Of a stretch of DNA of 26,315 nucleotides, positions 15,228 through 21,195 are shown piece after piece (position 1 is the first letter of the stretch; each line of letters begins with the position of its first letter). The position numbers and the translations under genes are program-made. This DNA is from Gammaproteobacteria bacterium (GTDB lineage Bacteria > Pseudomonadota > Gammaproteobacteria > Steroidobacterales > Steroidobacteraceae): assembly GCA_028293725.1 (NCBI GenBank), contig JAQGOE010000153.1:1-26315 (forward strand), in the 5' to 3' direction. A model generated the notes under the pieces. That model worked only from the letters and a program-made list of their open reading frames with translations, was not told where the DNA came from and made no database searches.

Positions 15228-16492
15228 GCGGTGTTCGGTGGAAGGTGGCTCTCAAAGAAGGGAGGATCAAAACATCCCTCGATTCTAGCGATGTCCGTGT
15301 CACCGACCCCGCAATCCGTGCAGTTCTTGCGCCAGTAGGCTCGCACTACTTCCTGCACCTCGTCGATGATGCCGTTGGCCTCTCCCGACGAGAGCCCGAA
15401 CGCGTCCCTGCTCGTGATGAGGTTTTGACGTGCGGCAAGTGCGCCAAAATCACCGATCGTCAGTGCAAGATAGCGTCGTTGCGTGTTTCCCGGTTGCGGC
15501 ACGAGATCGAATGCGGGAGACAGTCTGAAGTGTGCGTTCTCCGCGATCAACGCGTGATTGCGCTCGTGATCGTCCGTCACGGATGCCAGCGAATTGAACG
15601 CAACGCGGCGAAAAAGCTCGCGGCGATCCAGATTGCCCGTCACGGTCCAGCGTGAGAGTTCCCGCGCCAGACGCGGGTACGATCCTGCGTAGGAGTTTCT
15701 AGCGGCGGCCTCGTCGGCCTGAAACACCGTGGCCGCACTTACCATGCGATGCCTGAGGATTCCCTCAGTCGTAACCGCCCGGTCGAAGCGCTTGAGCAGA
15801 AGAATGTCCTGCCCTTGAACGCGCTCAACTCCGTGCTCGGGCACACAGATGCCGCATGCGGCTGCCAAGTCCAACATTGCGCATTCGACTCGGACGACAT
15901 TGAACCTATCGCTGTGCCGATTGAGCTTCGCGAGCCAGACATTCCCGTTCTTGCGGACGCTGAGCTTCGGCCTCGCGCCCCCGGCGGACGTTCCGGCACC
16001 GAACGCAAGAGCCGCTTCTTGTTCCGCCGGTGTCAGTGGAATGTCGCGATCGATGTTTCGGATGGCATCGAGCAACGCCGATTGCTCGAGTTGTTCCCAT
16101 TCGAGCAGTGGCTGCTCTTCGACCGGGGCCCGAATCGACTTGCCGAAAGCGAGCGCGCCGATTCTATCTGCGGTGTGCAGCCATAGGTAATCGAAGTCTG
16201 TCTGAAACGAGTTGCCATAGAGCTTGAGTGCAACATGGCGGCCCCAGTCATCCGGAATGGCATCGCGGAATACGCCAAAGAATCCGGATGACAGTGTGGT
16301 CGCGAAGACTTGCGCCCTGAGCGGCAACGCGATGGGATCCAACGGGACGGCGGCGTTGTTGGCGAGATACGATTCCGCATACACGAATTCCCCGACATGG
16401 GGGGAGATAGCGGGCTCCCAGTCGAACCGGCCAGCAACGGTTGGCTGGACCTGGCCCGGGAGATAGACGAAGACGTATGTTGATTGAGCCAT
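15224..16492 (-). CDS. hipA: HipA-type serine/threonine kinase toxin
   Basis: A 422-residue kinase of the HipA toxin family. E. coli HipA phosphorylates glutamyl-tRNA synthetase and induces persistence; the target here is unknown. The conserved parts are an N-terminal HipA domain ('SGFFGVFRDAIPDDWGRHVA'), a nucleotide-loop region 'GTSAGGARPKLSV' at 167-179 with a candidate autophosphorylation Ser169, and the catalytic loop 'TDDHERN' at 306-312. The catalytic Asp (307, equivalent to E. coli Asp309) and Asn312 are kept. A metal-binding Asp329 lies in 'SPAFDLVPQP'. All key residues look intact, so the toxin should be active. It starts 15 bp after hipB. Its stop overlaps the MFS stop on the opposite strand. 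Confidence 0.92.
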   Translation of the reverse strand: MAQSTYVFVYLPGQVQPTVAGRFDWEPAISPHVGEFVYAESYLANNAAVPLDPIALPLRAQVFATTLSSGFFGVFRDAIPDDWGRHVALKLYGNSFQTDFDYLWLHTADRIGALAFGKSIRAPVEEQPLLEWEQLEQSALLDAIRNIDRDIPLTPAEQEAALAFGAGTSAGGARPKLSVRKNGNVWLAKLNRHSDRFNVVRVECAMLDLAAACGICVPEHGVERVQGQDILLLKRFDRAVTTEGILRHRMVSAATVFQADEAAARNSYAGSYPRLARELSRWTVTGNLDRRELFRRVAFNSLASVTDDHERNHALIAENAHFRLSPAFDLVPQPGNTQRRYLALTIGDFGALAARQNLITSRDAFGLSSGEANGIIDEVQEVVRAYWRKNCTDCGVGDTDIARIEGCFDPPFFESHLPPNTA

Positions 16493-16507
16493 TGGTCGAC
16501 AGCGGCA

Positions 16508-16840
16508 TCAAAACTTATTGTTGAGCTGCCGCCGCGGCCGCACGCGCTTGTCGACTGCCGAGAACGCAAGCGCCTGGCCATCGCGATCGAGGCCGGGATC
16601 TGCAACGAGGTCCAGCTCCTGCAAGAGTCCGAGTGCCCAGAGCGCGGCGACGTACGCGCCGATTTCAGTACTGGGAGAGCCTTTCTCGATCGCCACTACC
16701 GTCGCGCGGGCGCGCCCGATTTGATGGGCCAGGTCCTCCTGACGAAGCTTGCGACGAGTGCGGGCTAGACGGATCCGAGAGCCCAGGCGGACAAGCGATT
16801 GCCCTGTCGCATCGTCTGGTCCGGGCTCAGCGTTTTTCAT
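16508..16840 (-). CDS. hipB: HipB-type Xre-family antitoxin
   Basis: A 110-residue protein with a Cro/C1-type HTH at about 20-75 ('LGSRIRLARTRRKLRQEDLAHQIGRARATVVAIEKG'). A basic C-terminal tail 'VDKRVRPRRQL' follows. It lies directly upstream of hipA and would neutralise it and repress the operon. ATG at 16840 is preferred over TTG at 16876, because the upstream stretch contains a -35-like TTGACT (16876-16871), AT-rich DNA and an inverted repeat that look like the promoter. No ribosome site is visible before the ATG, so the message may be leaderless or nearly so. Confidence 0.87.
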   Translation of the reverse strand: MKNAEPGPDDATGQSLVRLGSRIRLARTRRKLRQEDLAHQIGRARATVVAIEKGSPSTEIGAYVAALWALGLLQELDLVADPGLDRDGQALAFSAVDKRVRPRRQLNNKF

Positions 16841-16855
16841 GTACGCTATATTGAT

Positions 16856-16872
16856 CTTTAACGAAGCTAAAG
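16856..16872. promoter_or_regulatory. Candidate HipB operator upstream of hipBA
   Basis: CTTTA (16856-16860) and TAAAG (16868-16872) form a perfect 5-bp inverted repeat with a 7-bp spacer. It overlaps the presumed promoter region with TTGACT on the minus strand at 16876-16871. Classical HipB sites are TATCC-N8-GGATA, so this is the same layout with different bases. Support is positional only. Confidence 0.4.
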
Positions 16873-16926
16873 TCAATTAACGCGAACTTACCGTTCGCAC
16901 GAGCCGATGCGTTTCGCGTGCGCGCC

Positions 16927-17334
16927 TCAGCTCAGCTTCTCGAGCAGAGTCGCGAGTTCCGACTGCTGCGCTGAGCTCAACCGTGCCAGCCGCGCGCCGA
17001 ACGCTTTCGACAGGAGCGCAAGTCCGCGCCCCATCGTCTTGCGCCCTTCGGGTGTAAGGATGAGCCGGTGGCGACGCAGATCCGCGTCATCGATTTCACG
17101 GCGCAGAAAGCCCGCAGCTTCGAGCCTCTTGACGTACATCGTCACGGTGGGCTTCGGCATGCTCAGGACGGCGGCCAGTTCCGCAGGGTGCGGGTGCACG
17201 TCCACCTCGGCGAGCACGAACAGCTCCTTCGCCTCCAGCCCGAGTTCGGTGATGTCAGGCGCGACGCTGGTGATGACCGACATCAAGAGCCGGTAATTGA
17301 GGGACCAAATCTTTCCGACATCGATTTTTGGCAT
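16927..17334 (-). CDS. MarR-family transcriptional regulator
   Basis: A 135-residue winged-helix regulator. The HTH region 'VHPHPAELAAVLSMPKPTVTMYVKRLEAAGFLRRE' and the wing 'DDADLRRHRLILTPEGRK' are typical of MarR. ATG at 17334 is preferred over TTG at 17346. The gene is divergent from an aldo/keto reductase, with an 18-bp palindrome in the shared gap only 17 bp upstream of this start, so it probably represses both itself and the reductase operon. The ligand is unknown. Such MarR-reductase pairs usually respond to phenolic, quinone or oxidant stress, but nothing in the sequence fixes that. Confidence 0.9.
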   Translation of the reverse strand: MPKIDVGKIWSLNYRLLMSVITSVAPDITELGLEAKELFVLAEVDVHPHPAELAAVLSMPKPTVTMYVKRLEAAGFLRREIDDADLRRHRLILTPEGRKTMGRGLALLSKAFGARLARLSSAQQSELATLLEKLS

Positions 17335-17351
17335 GGACACTTGCAATTTAT

Positions 17352-17369
17352 TAGTTTAATAATAAACTA
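17352..17369. promoter_or_regulatory. MarR-type operator in the divergent gap
   Basis: TAGTTTA (17352-17358), ATAA, TAAACTA (17363-17369) form a perfect 7-bp inverted repeat with a 4-bp spacer. Size and symmetry are typical of MarR operators. It stands out as AT-rich in a GC-rich window and lies between marR and the reductase. A CATAAT (17400-17405) further on could be the reductase -10 box. Confidence 0.75.
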
Positions 17370-17423
17370 TCTTAACTCTGAACTAGAGCAGAACTGTACC
17401 ATAATACCAACCCGGAGAGCACG

Positions 17424-18509
17424 ATGTCCCTCGATCACTATATTACCCTCGGCCGTTCCGGACTGCGTGTGAGCCCGTTCTGTCTCGGCGCGATGACCTT
17501 CGGTGAAGACCTCGGCTGGGGTTCCAGCGTCGCGGAGTCTCAACAGATCATCGACCGCTTTATCGAGCTCGGCGGCAATTTCATCGATACTGCAAACTTC
17601 TACACGAGAGGTCATTCCGAGAAGATCATCGGCGACCACGTAGGGCGTCACAGCGCTCGGCGCGACCGGCTCGTCATCGCTACCAAGTTCAGCGGCAACC
17701 TATACCCCGGGGATCCCAACGGCGGCGGATCTGGCAGGAAGTCGATCATTGCGGCTTGCGAAAACTCCTTACGCCGCCTGCAGACGGACTACATCGACCT
17801 GTACTGGTTGCATAACTGGGACGTGCACACTCCGATCGAAGAGACGATGGCCGCGCTTGAGGATCTCGTACGCGCCGGCAAGGTGCGCTACCTCGGTGTC
17901 TCCGACACACCTGCGTGGAAGATCGTCGAGGCGAACGTTACGGCTCGCTTCCGCGGCTGGTCCGCCTTCGTCGGATTGCAGATCGAATACTCGCTGCTCG
18001 AGCGGACCGTCGAGCAGGAGCTCGTGCCGATGGCTCTCGAGTTGGGCGTCGGCATCACGCCATGGTCGCCCCTCAAGAGCGGCGTGCTCAGCGGCAAATA
18101 CACACGACGCAATGCCGGTCAGATCAAGCCAGATCGGGGCTTCATCGCTGACACCTTCCTCACCGAGAAGACTTACGCGATCGTGGACGAGTTGCACATC
18201 ATCGCCAAGGCGCACGAGAGCACGGTCGCGCGCGTCGCGCTGGCCTGGGTTCAGGCGCAGCCCGGCGTCACTTCGACGATTATCGGCGCGCGACGACTCG
18301 CCCAGCTCGAGGACAATCTGAAGGCGCTCGACGTCAAGCTCTCGTCCGGGGAGCTCGGCCGGCTCGACGCACTGACGAAGCCGACATTCGGCTTCCCCCA
18401 AAGCATGCAGCCATGGTTTGCTGCGATCCACAACGGCGGCACCTCAGTGAACGGCGTCTCCGTGCCGCCGTCGCCTTTCGTGGTGGAAAAGGGCGACAAG
18501 ATCTACTGA
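17424..18509 (+). CDS. Aldo/keto reductase
   Basis: A 361-residue NADPH-dependent oxidoreductase of the AKR superfamily with a TIM-barrel fold. The catalytic tetrad is visible: Asp and Tyr in 'FIDTANFYTRGHSE', Lys in 'LVIATKFSG', His in 'YWLHNWD'. The cofactor-side motif 'VTSTIIGARRLAQLEDNLKAL' is near residues 280-300. ATG at 17424 has GGAGAG about 6 bp upstream. It is the first gene of an operon with the SET protein 20 bp downstream and is divergent from a MarR regulator. It resembles the YajO/IolS-like group of broad-specificity reductases. The physiological substrate cannot be predicted. Confidence 0.93.
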   Translation: MSLDHYITLGRSGLRVSPFCLGAMTFGEDLGWGSSVAESQQIIDRFIELGGNFIDTANFYTRGHSEKIIGDHVGRHSARRDRLVIATKFSGNLYPGDPNGGGSGRKSIIAACENSLRRLQTDYIDLYWLHNWDVHTPIEETMAALEDLVRAGKVRYLGVSDTPAWKIVEANVTARFRGWSAFVGLQIEYSLLERTVEQELVPMALELGVGITPWSPLKSGVLSGKYTRRNAGQIKPDRGFIADTFLTEKTYAIVDELHIIAKAHESTVARVALAWVQAQPGVTSTIIGARRLAQLEDNLKALDVKLSSGELGRLDALTKPTFGFPQSMQPWFAAIHNGGTSVNGVSVPPSPFVVEKGDKIY

Positions 18510-18529
18510 CTCGGCATGCAGGAGTTTCA

Positions 18530-18952
18530 ATGATTCTATTCAGACCGCCACTGATCGAGATCAGGAAGGCCGGCGCCCCGAAGGGCCTTGGCGTCTTCGC
18601 CATCGACGGATTTCGCGAGGGAGACGTCGTCGAGCTGTGCCCTGTCGTTGTGTTTTGTGCACCCTACGACTCCATACCCGAATCGCTTCAACATCGCATC
18701 TTCAACTGGAGCGCGCTGGCCCGCCAGGAAGCTGACATGCAAGCCCTGGCGTTGGGCTACGGAAGCATCTACAACGGCGCGAACCCGTCAAATATGCGCT
18801 ACGAGTCTGACGATACCGGGGAATTCCTGCGATTTATTGCCGTGCGCAGTGTCTCCGCGGGAGAAGAGTTGACGATCAATTACAGCGGCGACGGCGGCCC
18901 GGAGTGGAAGGACGACGATTGGTTCGACACCAAGGGCATCAAACCAATCTGA
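18530..18952 (+). CDS. Small SET-domain protein methyltransferase
   Basis: A 140-residue protein that is almost entirely a SET domain. 'AGAPKGLGVFAIDGFREGDVVE' at about 14-35 is the SET N-terminal SAM-contact motif. 'YGSIYNGANPSNMRYE' at about 80-95 matches the NHS-x-x-PN motif with His replaced by Gly. 'VSAGEELTINYSG' at about 110-122 is the catalytic Tyr-containing motif. These proteins transfer methyl groups from SAM to lysine or other residues; bacterial targets are mostly unknown. The start is fixed by CAGGAG about 5 bp before ATG 18530. The open frame upstream to 18413 overlaps the reductase and is ignored. It is co-oriented with the aldo/keto reductase, 20 bp apart, and so is probably under the same MarR control. 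Confidence 0.85.
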   Translation: MILFRPPLIEIRKAGAPKGLGVFAIDGFREGDVVELCPVVVFCAPYDSIPESLQHRIFNWSALARQEADMQALALGYGSIYNGANPSNMRYESDDTGEFLRFIAVRSVSAGEELTINYSGDGGPEWKDDDWFDTKGIKPI

Positions 18953-18991
18953 GCTCGCGATGGTCTATCCGTCACCCCACGGTTCGTTTCG

Positions 18992-19093
18992 CTATTCCAG
19001 GTAGGGCGCGAGCACATTTTCGATCCATTTCATGAATGCGCGGACTCGGCGCGAGAGGTTGCGCCGATGCGCGACTACCAGGGCGGCGCGACG
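18992..19093 (-). pseudogene. LysR-type regulator, C-terminal remnant
   Basis: Read on the minus strand, the last 33 codons before a TAG encode a typical LysR C-terminus ('AALVVAHRRNLSRRVRAF' followed by MKWIENVLAPYLE). This is the usual end of the effector domain (h-R-x-LS-RVRAF-x-W). There is no start, and no upstream LysR sequence remains. The next homology, about 25 bp away, is a truncated aminotransferase on the other strand, so the gene was cut by a deletion or rearrangement. Confidence 0.7.
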
Positions 19094-19118
19094 GCAGAAC
19101 ATCTGTTGGCGCAAGGCA

Positions 19119-19385
19119 GGGCGGGGTCTGTTTTTCGCCTTGGAGTTTCTGGAGGACCGCGCTGACAAACGGCCCTTTGACCCCGAATTGCGGCTGCACG
19201 AGAAGATAAAGACGCATGCGCTGCAGTTGGGCCTTGGGATCTATCCATCAGGCGGTACGATCGATGGCCGACGCGGCGATCACGTGTTGATCGCACCACC
19301 GTACAATTCACAGACACGAGATATCGAAATGATCGTCGATCGACTGGAGGAGGTAGTGACGGCGCCATTCGGCCAAGTGAGATGA
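19119..19385 (+). pseudogene. Class-III aminotransferase, C-terminal remnant
   Basis: About 88 residues match the end of class-III (PLP-dependent, omega-type) aminotransferases. The fragment starts 'GRGLFFALEFLEDRADKRPF' and continues through 'GLGIYPSGGTIDGRRGDHV' and 'LIAPPY'. The large PLP domain with the catalytic Lys is absent. The open frame extends back to 19032, but that part is antisense to the LysR remnant and has no family resemblance. It cannot be a functional enzyme. Confidence 0.8.
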
Positions 19386-19395
19386 GGTAGCACGC

Positions 19396-19506
19396 ATGAT
19401 ATTCCGATGGAATGGACGCACCGTCGAGGCACGTCCGGGCGATACAATCGCGATAGCCTTATGGCGGAGCGCGCGGAGACTGCAGGCCGTTTTGACTCGG
19501 CGCTAA
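19396..19506 (+). pseudogene. 2Fe-2S ferredoxin-like protein, N-terminal remnant
   Basis: A 36-codon frame starts 10 bp after the aminotransferase remnant with GAGG upstream. It begins 'MIFRWNGRTVEARPGDTIAI', like the N-terminus of the small 2Fe-2S subunits of sarcosine oxidase/hydrogen-cyanide-synthase-type amine dehydrogenases (F-x-F-x-G-x-x-V-x-A-x-x-G-D-T-x-A-x-A-L). It stops before the cysteine cluster. The order aminotransferase then 2Fe-2S subunit suggests a decayed amino-acid or amine catabolic operon. The call rests on a short match. Confidence 0.55.
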
Positions 19507-19529
19507 CCCCGGCCTCGTCCATTACGACA

Positions 19530-19587
19530 TGGCACATGGTGCCTTCAGGCTCCAGATACCACGGTTCGAATCCGGTTGGGAGCGCCA
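19530..19587 (+). pseudogene. tRNA 3'-end remnant (Glu-like), possible attachment-site relic
   Basis: The T-loop TTCGAAT (19565-19571) is framed by GG/CC. It is followed at exactly tRNA spacing by a 3' T-stem strand (19572-19576), a 7-base acceptor strand TGGGAGC (19577-19583), discriminator G and CCA (19585-19587). A 5-base variable loop and an anticodon-like hairpin with loop CCTTCAGG precede it. The T-stem has two mismatches, the anticodon loop has 8 bases, and the expected 5' acceptor GCTCCCA is missing. It is therefore not a working tRNA. The G discriminator with GCCA end and the CTTCA loop fit tRNA-Glu best. Confidence 0.5.
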
Positions 19588-19693
19588 GTGCGTCGAATGC
19601 GAACTGTCCACCCCTGCACAGTCATTTTCTTCAATACATTCGATCCAGGCATCCTCAAGTTTACGCGAGTGGCGTCACACGGCAGACCCCGAA

Positions 19694-20200
19694 ATGAGCG
19701 ACGATCCGAACCGGCCGCGGCAGCCAAATCAGGTGAACAAGTGGGCCGATCAGGGGTTTATCAAGGTCGAGTCCGTCACCTACTTCGTCCTCGGTGTACT
19801 GCTCACGCTAGCGGTGGTGAAAGGCCTTGCCGACGCGGCGACCCAACTTCTCGACTCGCTCAATGCGCGTCATGACACCGGTGCCTTGGTGTTCGCCATC
19901 GACCGTCTGCTCCTGGTCCTGATGATCGTCGAGATCCTGCACACGGTCGGGGTATCTTTCCGCTCGCATACTCTGACCGCCGAGCCGTTCCTCGTAGTCG
20001 GCCTCATCGCCTCTATACGGCGCGTCCTGGTAGTAACGCTCGAGTCATCGCAGGTTCGTGATGCGGGCCGCACCTCGCCGGACGGGCAAGCATCACTGCA
20101 CGCAGCCATGCTGGAGCTCGTGGTGCTAGGGCTCCTGATCCTGGTCATGGTGATTTCGATCGCCTTGCTCCGGCGAGTCAAATCAGACACTGCGAGCTAG
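19694..20200 (+). CDS. PsiE-family inner-membrane protein
   Basis: A 168-residue membrane protein with four hydrophobic segments. Family-like stretches are 'VESVTYFVLGVLLTLAVVKGL', 'AIDRLLLVLMIVEILHTVGVS' and 'EPFLVVGLIASIRRVLVVTLE'. PsiE proteins are named for induction by phosphate starvation, but their function is not established. ATG at 19694 is chosen because the family homology begins soon after and the longer frame to 19529 runs through the tRNA relic. The ribosome site is weak. It stands alone beside the gene graveyard. A PstS-like protein is encoded 2.5 kb away, which is only a loose thematic link. Confidence 0.8.
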   Translation: MSDDPNRPRQPNQVNKWADQGFIKVESVTYFVLGVLLTLAVVKGLADAATQLLDSLNARHDTGALVFAIDRLLLVLMIVEILHTVGVSFRSHTLTAEPFLVVGLIASIRRVLVVTLESSQVRDAGRTSPDGQASLHAAMLELVVLGLLILVMVISIALLRRVKSDTAS

Positions 20201-20338
20201 CAACGGGCGGAAGGGGGGCTTCGCTGATCGGGACCGGAACCGCGTCCAGGCATTGAGGGCGCTTGGGGGCACCGCCGCCGCCGGCTGCCAACGTTCGTGA
20301 CGTAGATGTCGGTTCGGGTTTGGTCCGCCTGCTCCTAT

Positions 20339-20530
20339 CTAATGGAGCACGATCTTGCCGCGCTTGGGCAATGACCTTTCCGCCAGCGTCTCCGTCTCGC
20401 CCTGCCAGGTCCAACTGCCATGGACCGGCGCTTTGTCCTCGGCCGTGACAGCCACCAGCTGGAGCTTTTCGGTCAACGGTTCGATCTGGGGTGAAAGCGT
20501 GGGCTTGGGCTTGGGTTTGCGCGTTGTCAT
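20339..20530 (-). CDS. Small hypothetical protein, 63 residues
   Basis: It begins 'MTTRKPKPKPTLSPQIEPL' and has a KP-repeat, a Pro-rich N-terminus and a C-terminal part ending 'RGKIVLH'. It carries no signal peptide or membrane segment. GAGGA lies about 7 bp upstream of the ATG, which makes it a credible gene even though I do not recognise the family. The middle ('VTAEDKAPVHGSWTWQGETE') looks like a short beta-type fold. The 250 bp between it and the response regulator at 20781 contain nothing I can identify. Confidence 0.55.
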   Translation of the reverse strand: MTTRKPKPKPTLSPQIEPLTEKLQLVAVTAEDKAPVHGSWTWQGETETLAERSLPKRGKIVLH

Positions 20531-20780
20531 GATGGGTCCTCGTTGGAGGTGAAGTCGAATCGCTTCGCGATCTACGGCTACATGGTGTTGAGTCAGGATT
20601 GCGCCAGGATTTCCGCCGCAAGCGCGAGGATTTCATCTGAAATCCCGGGCAATTTCTGAGCGGCCCGTCGCACTCGTGACAGGGTCCGGCAACTTTCGCA
20701 ACCGCCACCGGCCCTCCCTCGGCAAGCTCGCATGGCCTACTAGGCAAGCGCGCATCTGTGCAAGACGCGCAAAGGTGCGC

Positions 20781-21188
20781 TCAGGCGTGGCCGACGCCCA
20801 GGACTTCCTCGACTGCCTGAATCAACTCAACAGCCTCGAACGGCTTGGTGAGCACCAGACGGGCGCCGGCGCTTTGGGCGGATGCAAGGTAGGCGGTAGT
20901 TGTGATCGCCCTCGGTTTGTACGACGTGATGCCGAAGTTGCCGCCGCCGGAAATGGCGATGATGCGTATCGCCGGGAACGCCTTGCAGATCATTTCGATC
21001 GCTTGCACGCCGTTGATTTTCGGCATGATGATATCGGTAATGACGACATCCGCAGGGATGCGCTCGAGCTCGGCCATTGCGTCCATAGCGTTGGCCGCGG
21101 TGCGCACCGAATATCCCGCGAGATCGAGCACACGTTTGAGTGCATCACGCACATCGGGCTCATCGTCGACGATCAGAATATTCTGCAT
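20781..21188 (-). CDS. Single-domain response regulator (CheY-like receiver)
   Basis: A 135-residue stand-alone receiver domain with a full active site: Asp8-Asp9 ('ILIVDDEPDVRDAL'), phospho-acceptor Asp52 ('VVITDIIMPKINGVQAIE'), Ser80 in place of the usual Thr/Ser, and Lys115-Pro in 'LVLTKPFEAVEL'. There is no output domain, so it must act by protein contact or as a relay. An insertion-like stretch with Gly, Tyr and Thr (about 81-105) lies between beta4 and beta5. It starts 7 bp after the histidine kinase stop and is its obvious partner. Confidence 0.93.
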   Translation of the reverse strand: MQNILIVDDEPDVRDALKRVLDLAGYSVRTAANAMDAMAELERIPADVVITDIIMPKINGVQAIEMICKAFPAIRIIAISGGGNFGITSYKPRAITTTAYLASAQSAGARLVLTKPFEAVELIQAVEEVLGVGHA

Positions 21189-21195
21189 CTTCGTC

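Noticed and set aside
3212..15655. Long open frames antisense to real genes, for example 3212-4039 (+), 4423-5505 (+), 11311-12471 (-) and, in another frame of the transporter, 14354-15655 (+)
   Set aside because: They lie opposite or out of frame to well-supported genes, lack recognisable motifs, are rich in Arg and other residues expected of high-GC shadow frames, and have no ribosome sites.
18413..18529. N-terminal extension of the SET protein
   Set aside because: It overlaps the aldo/keto reductase coding region, while a strong ribosome site precedes ATG 18530.
19512..19587. A functional tRNA gene
   Set aside because: The 5' acceptor strand is missing, T-stem pairs are broken and the anticodon loop has the wrong length; only the 3' end is tRNA-like.
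19873..19886. Another TGACACCGG match inside the PsiE gene
   Set aside because: It encodes the internal residues Asp-Thr-Gly and is not near a promoter, so a chance match is more likely than a fourth operator.
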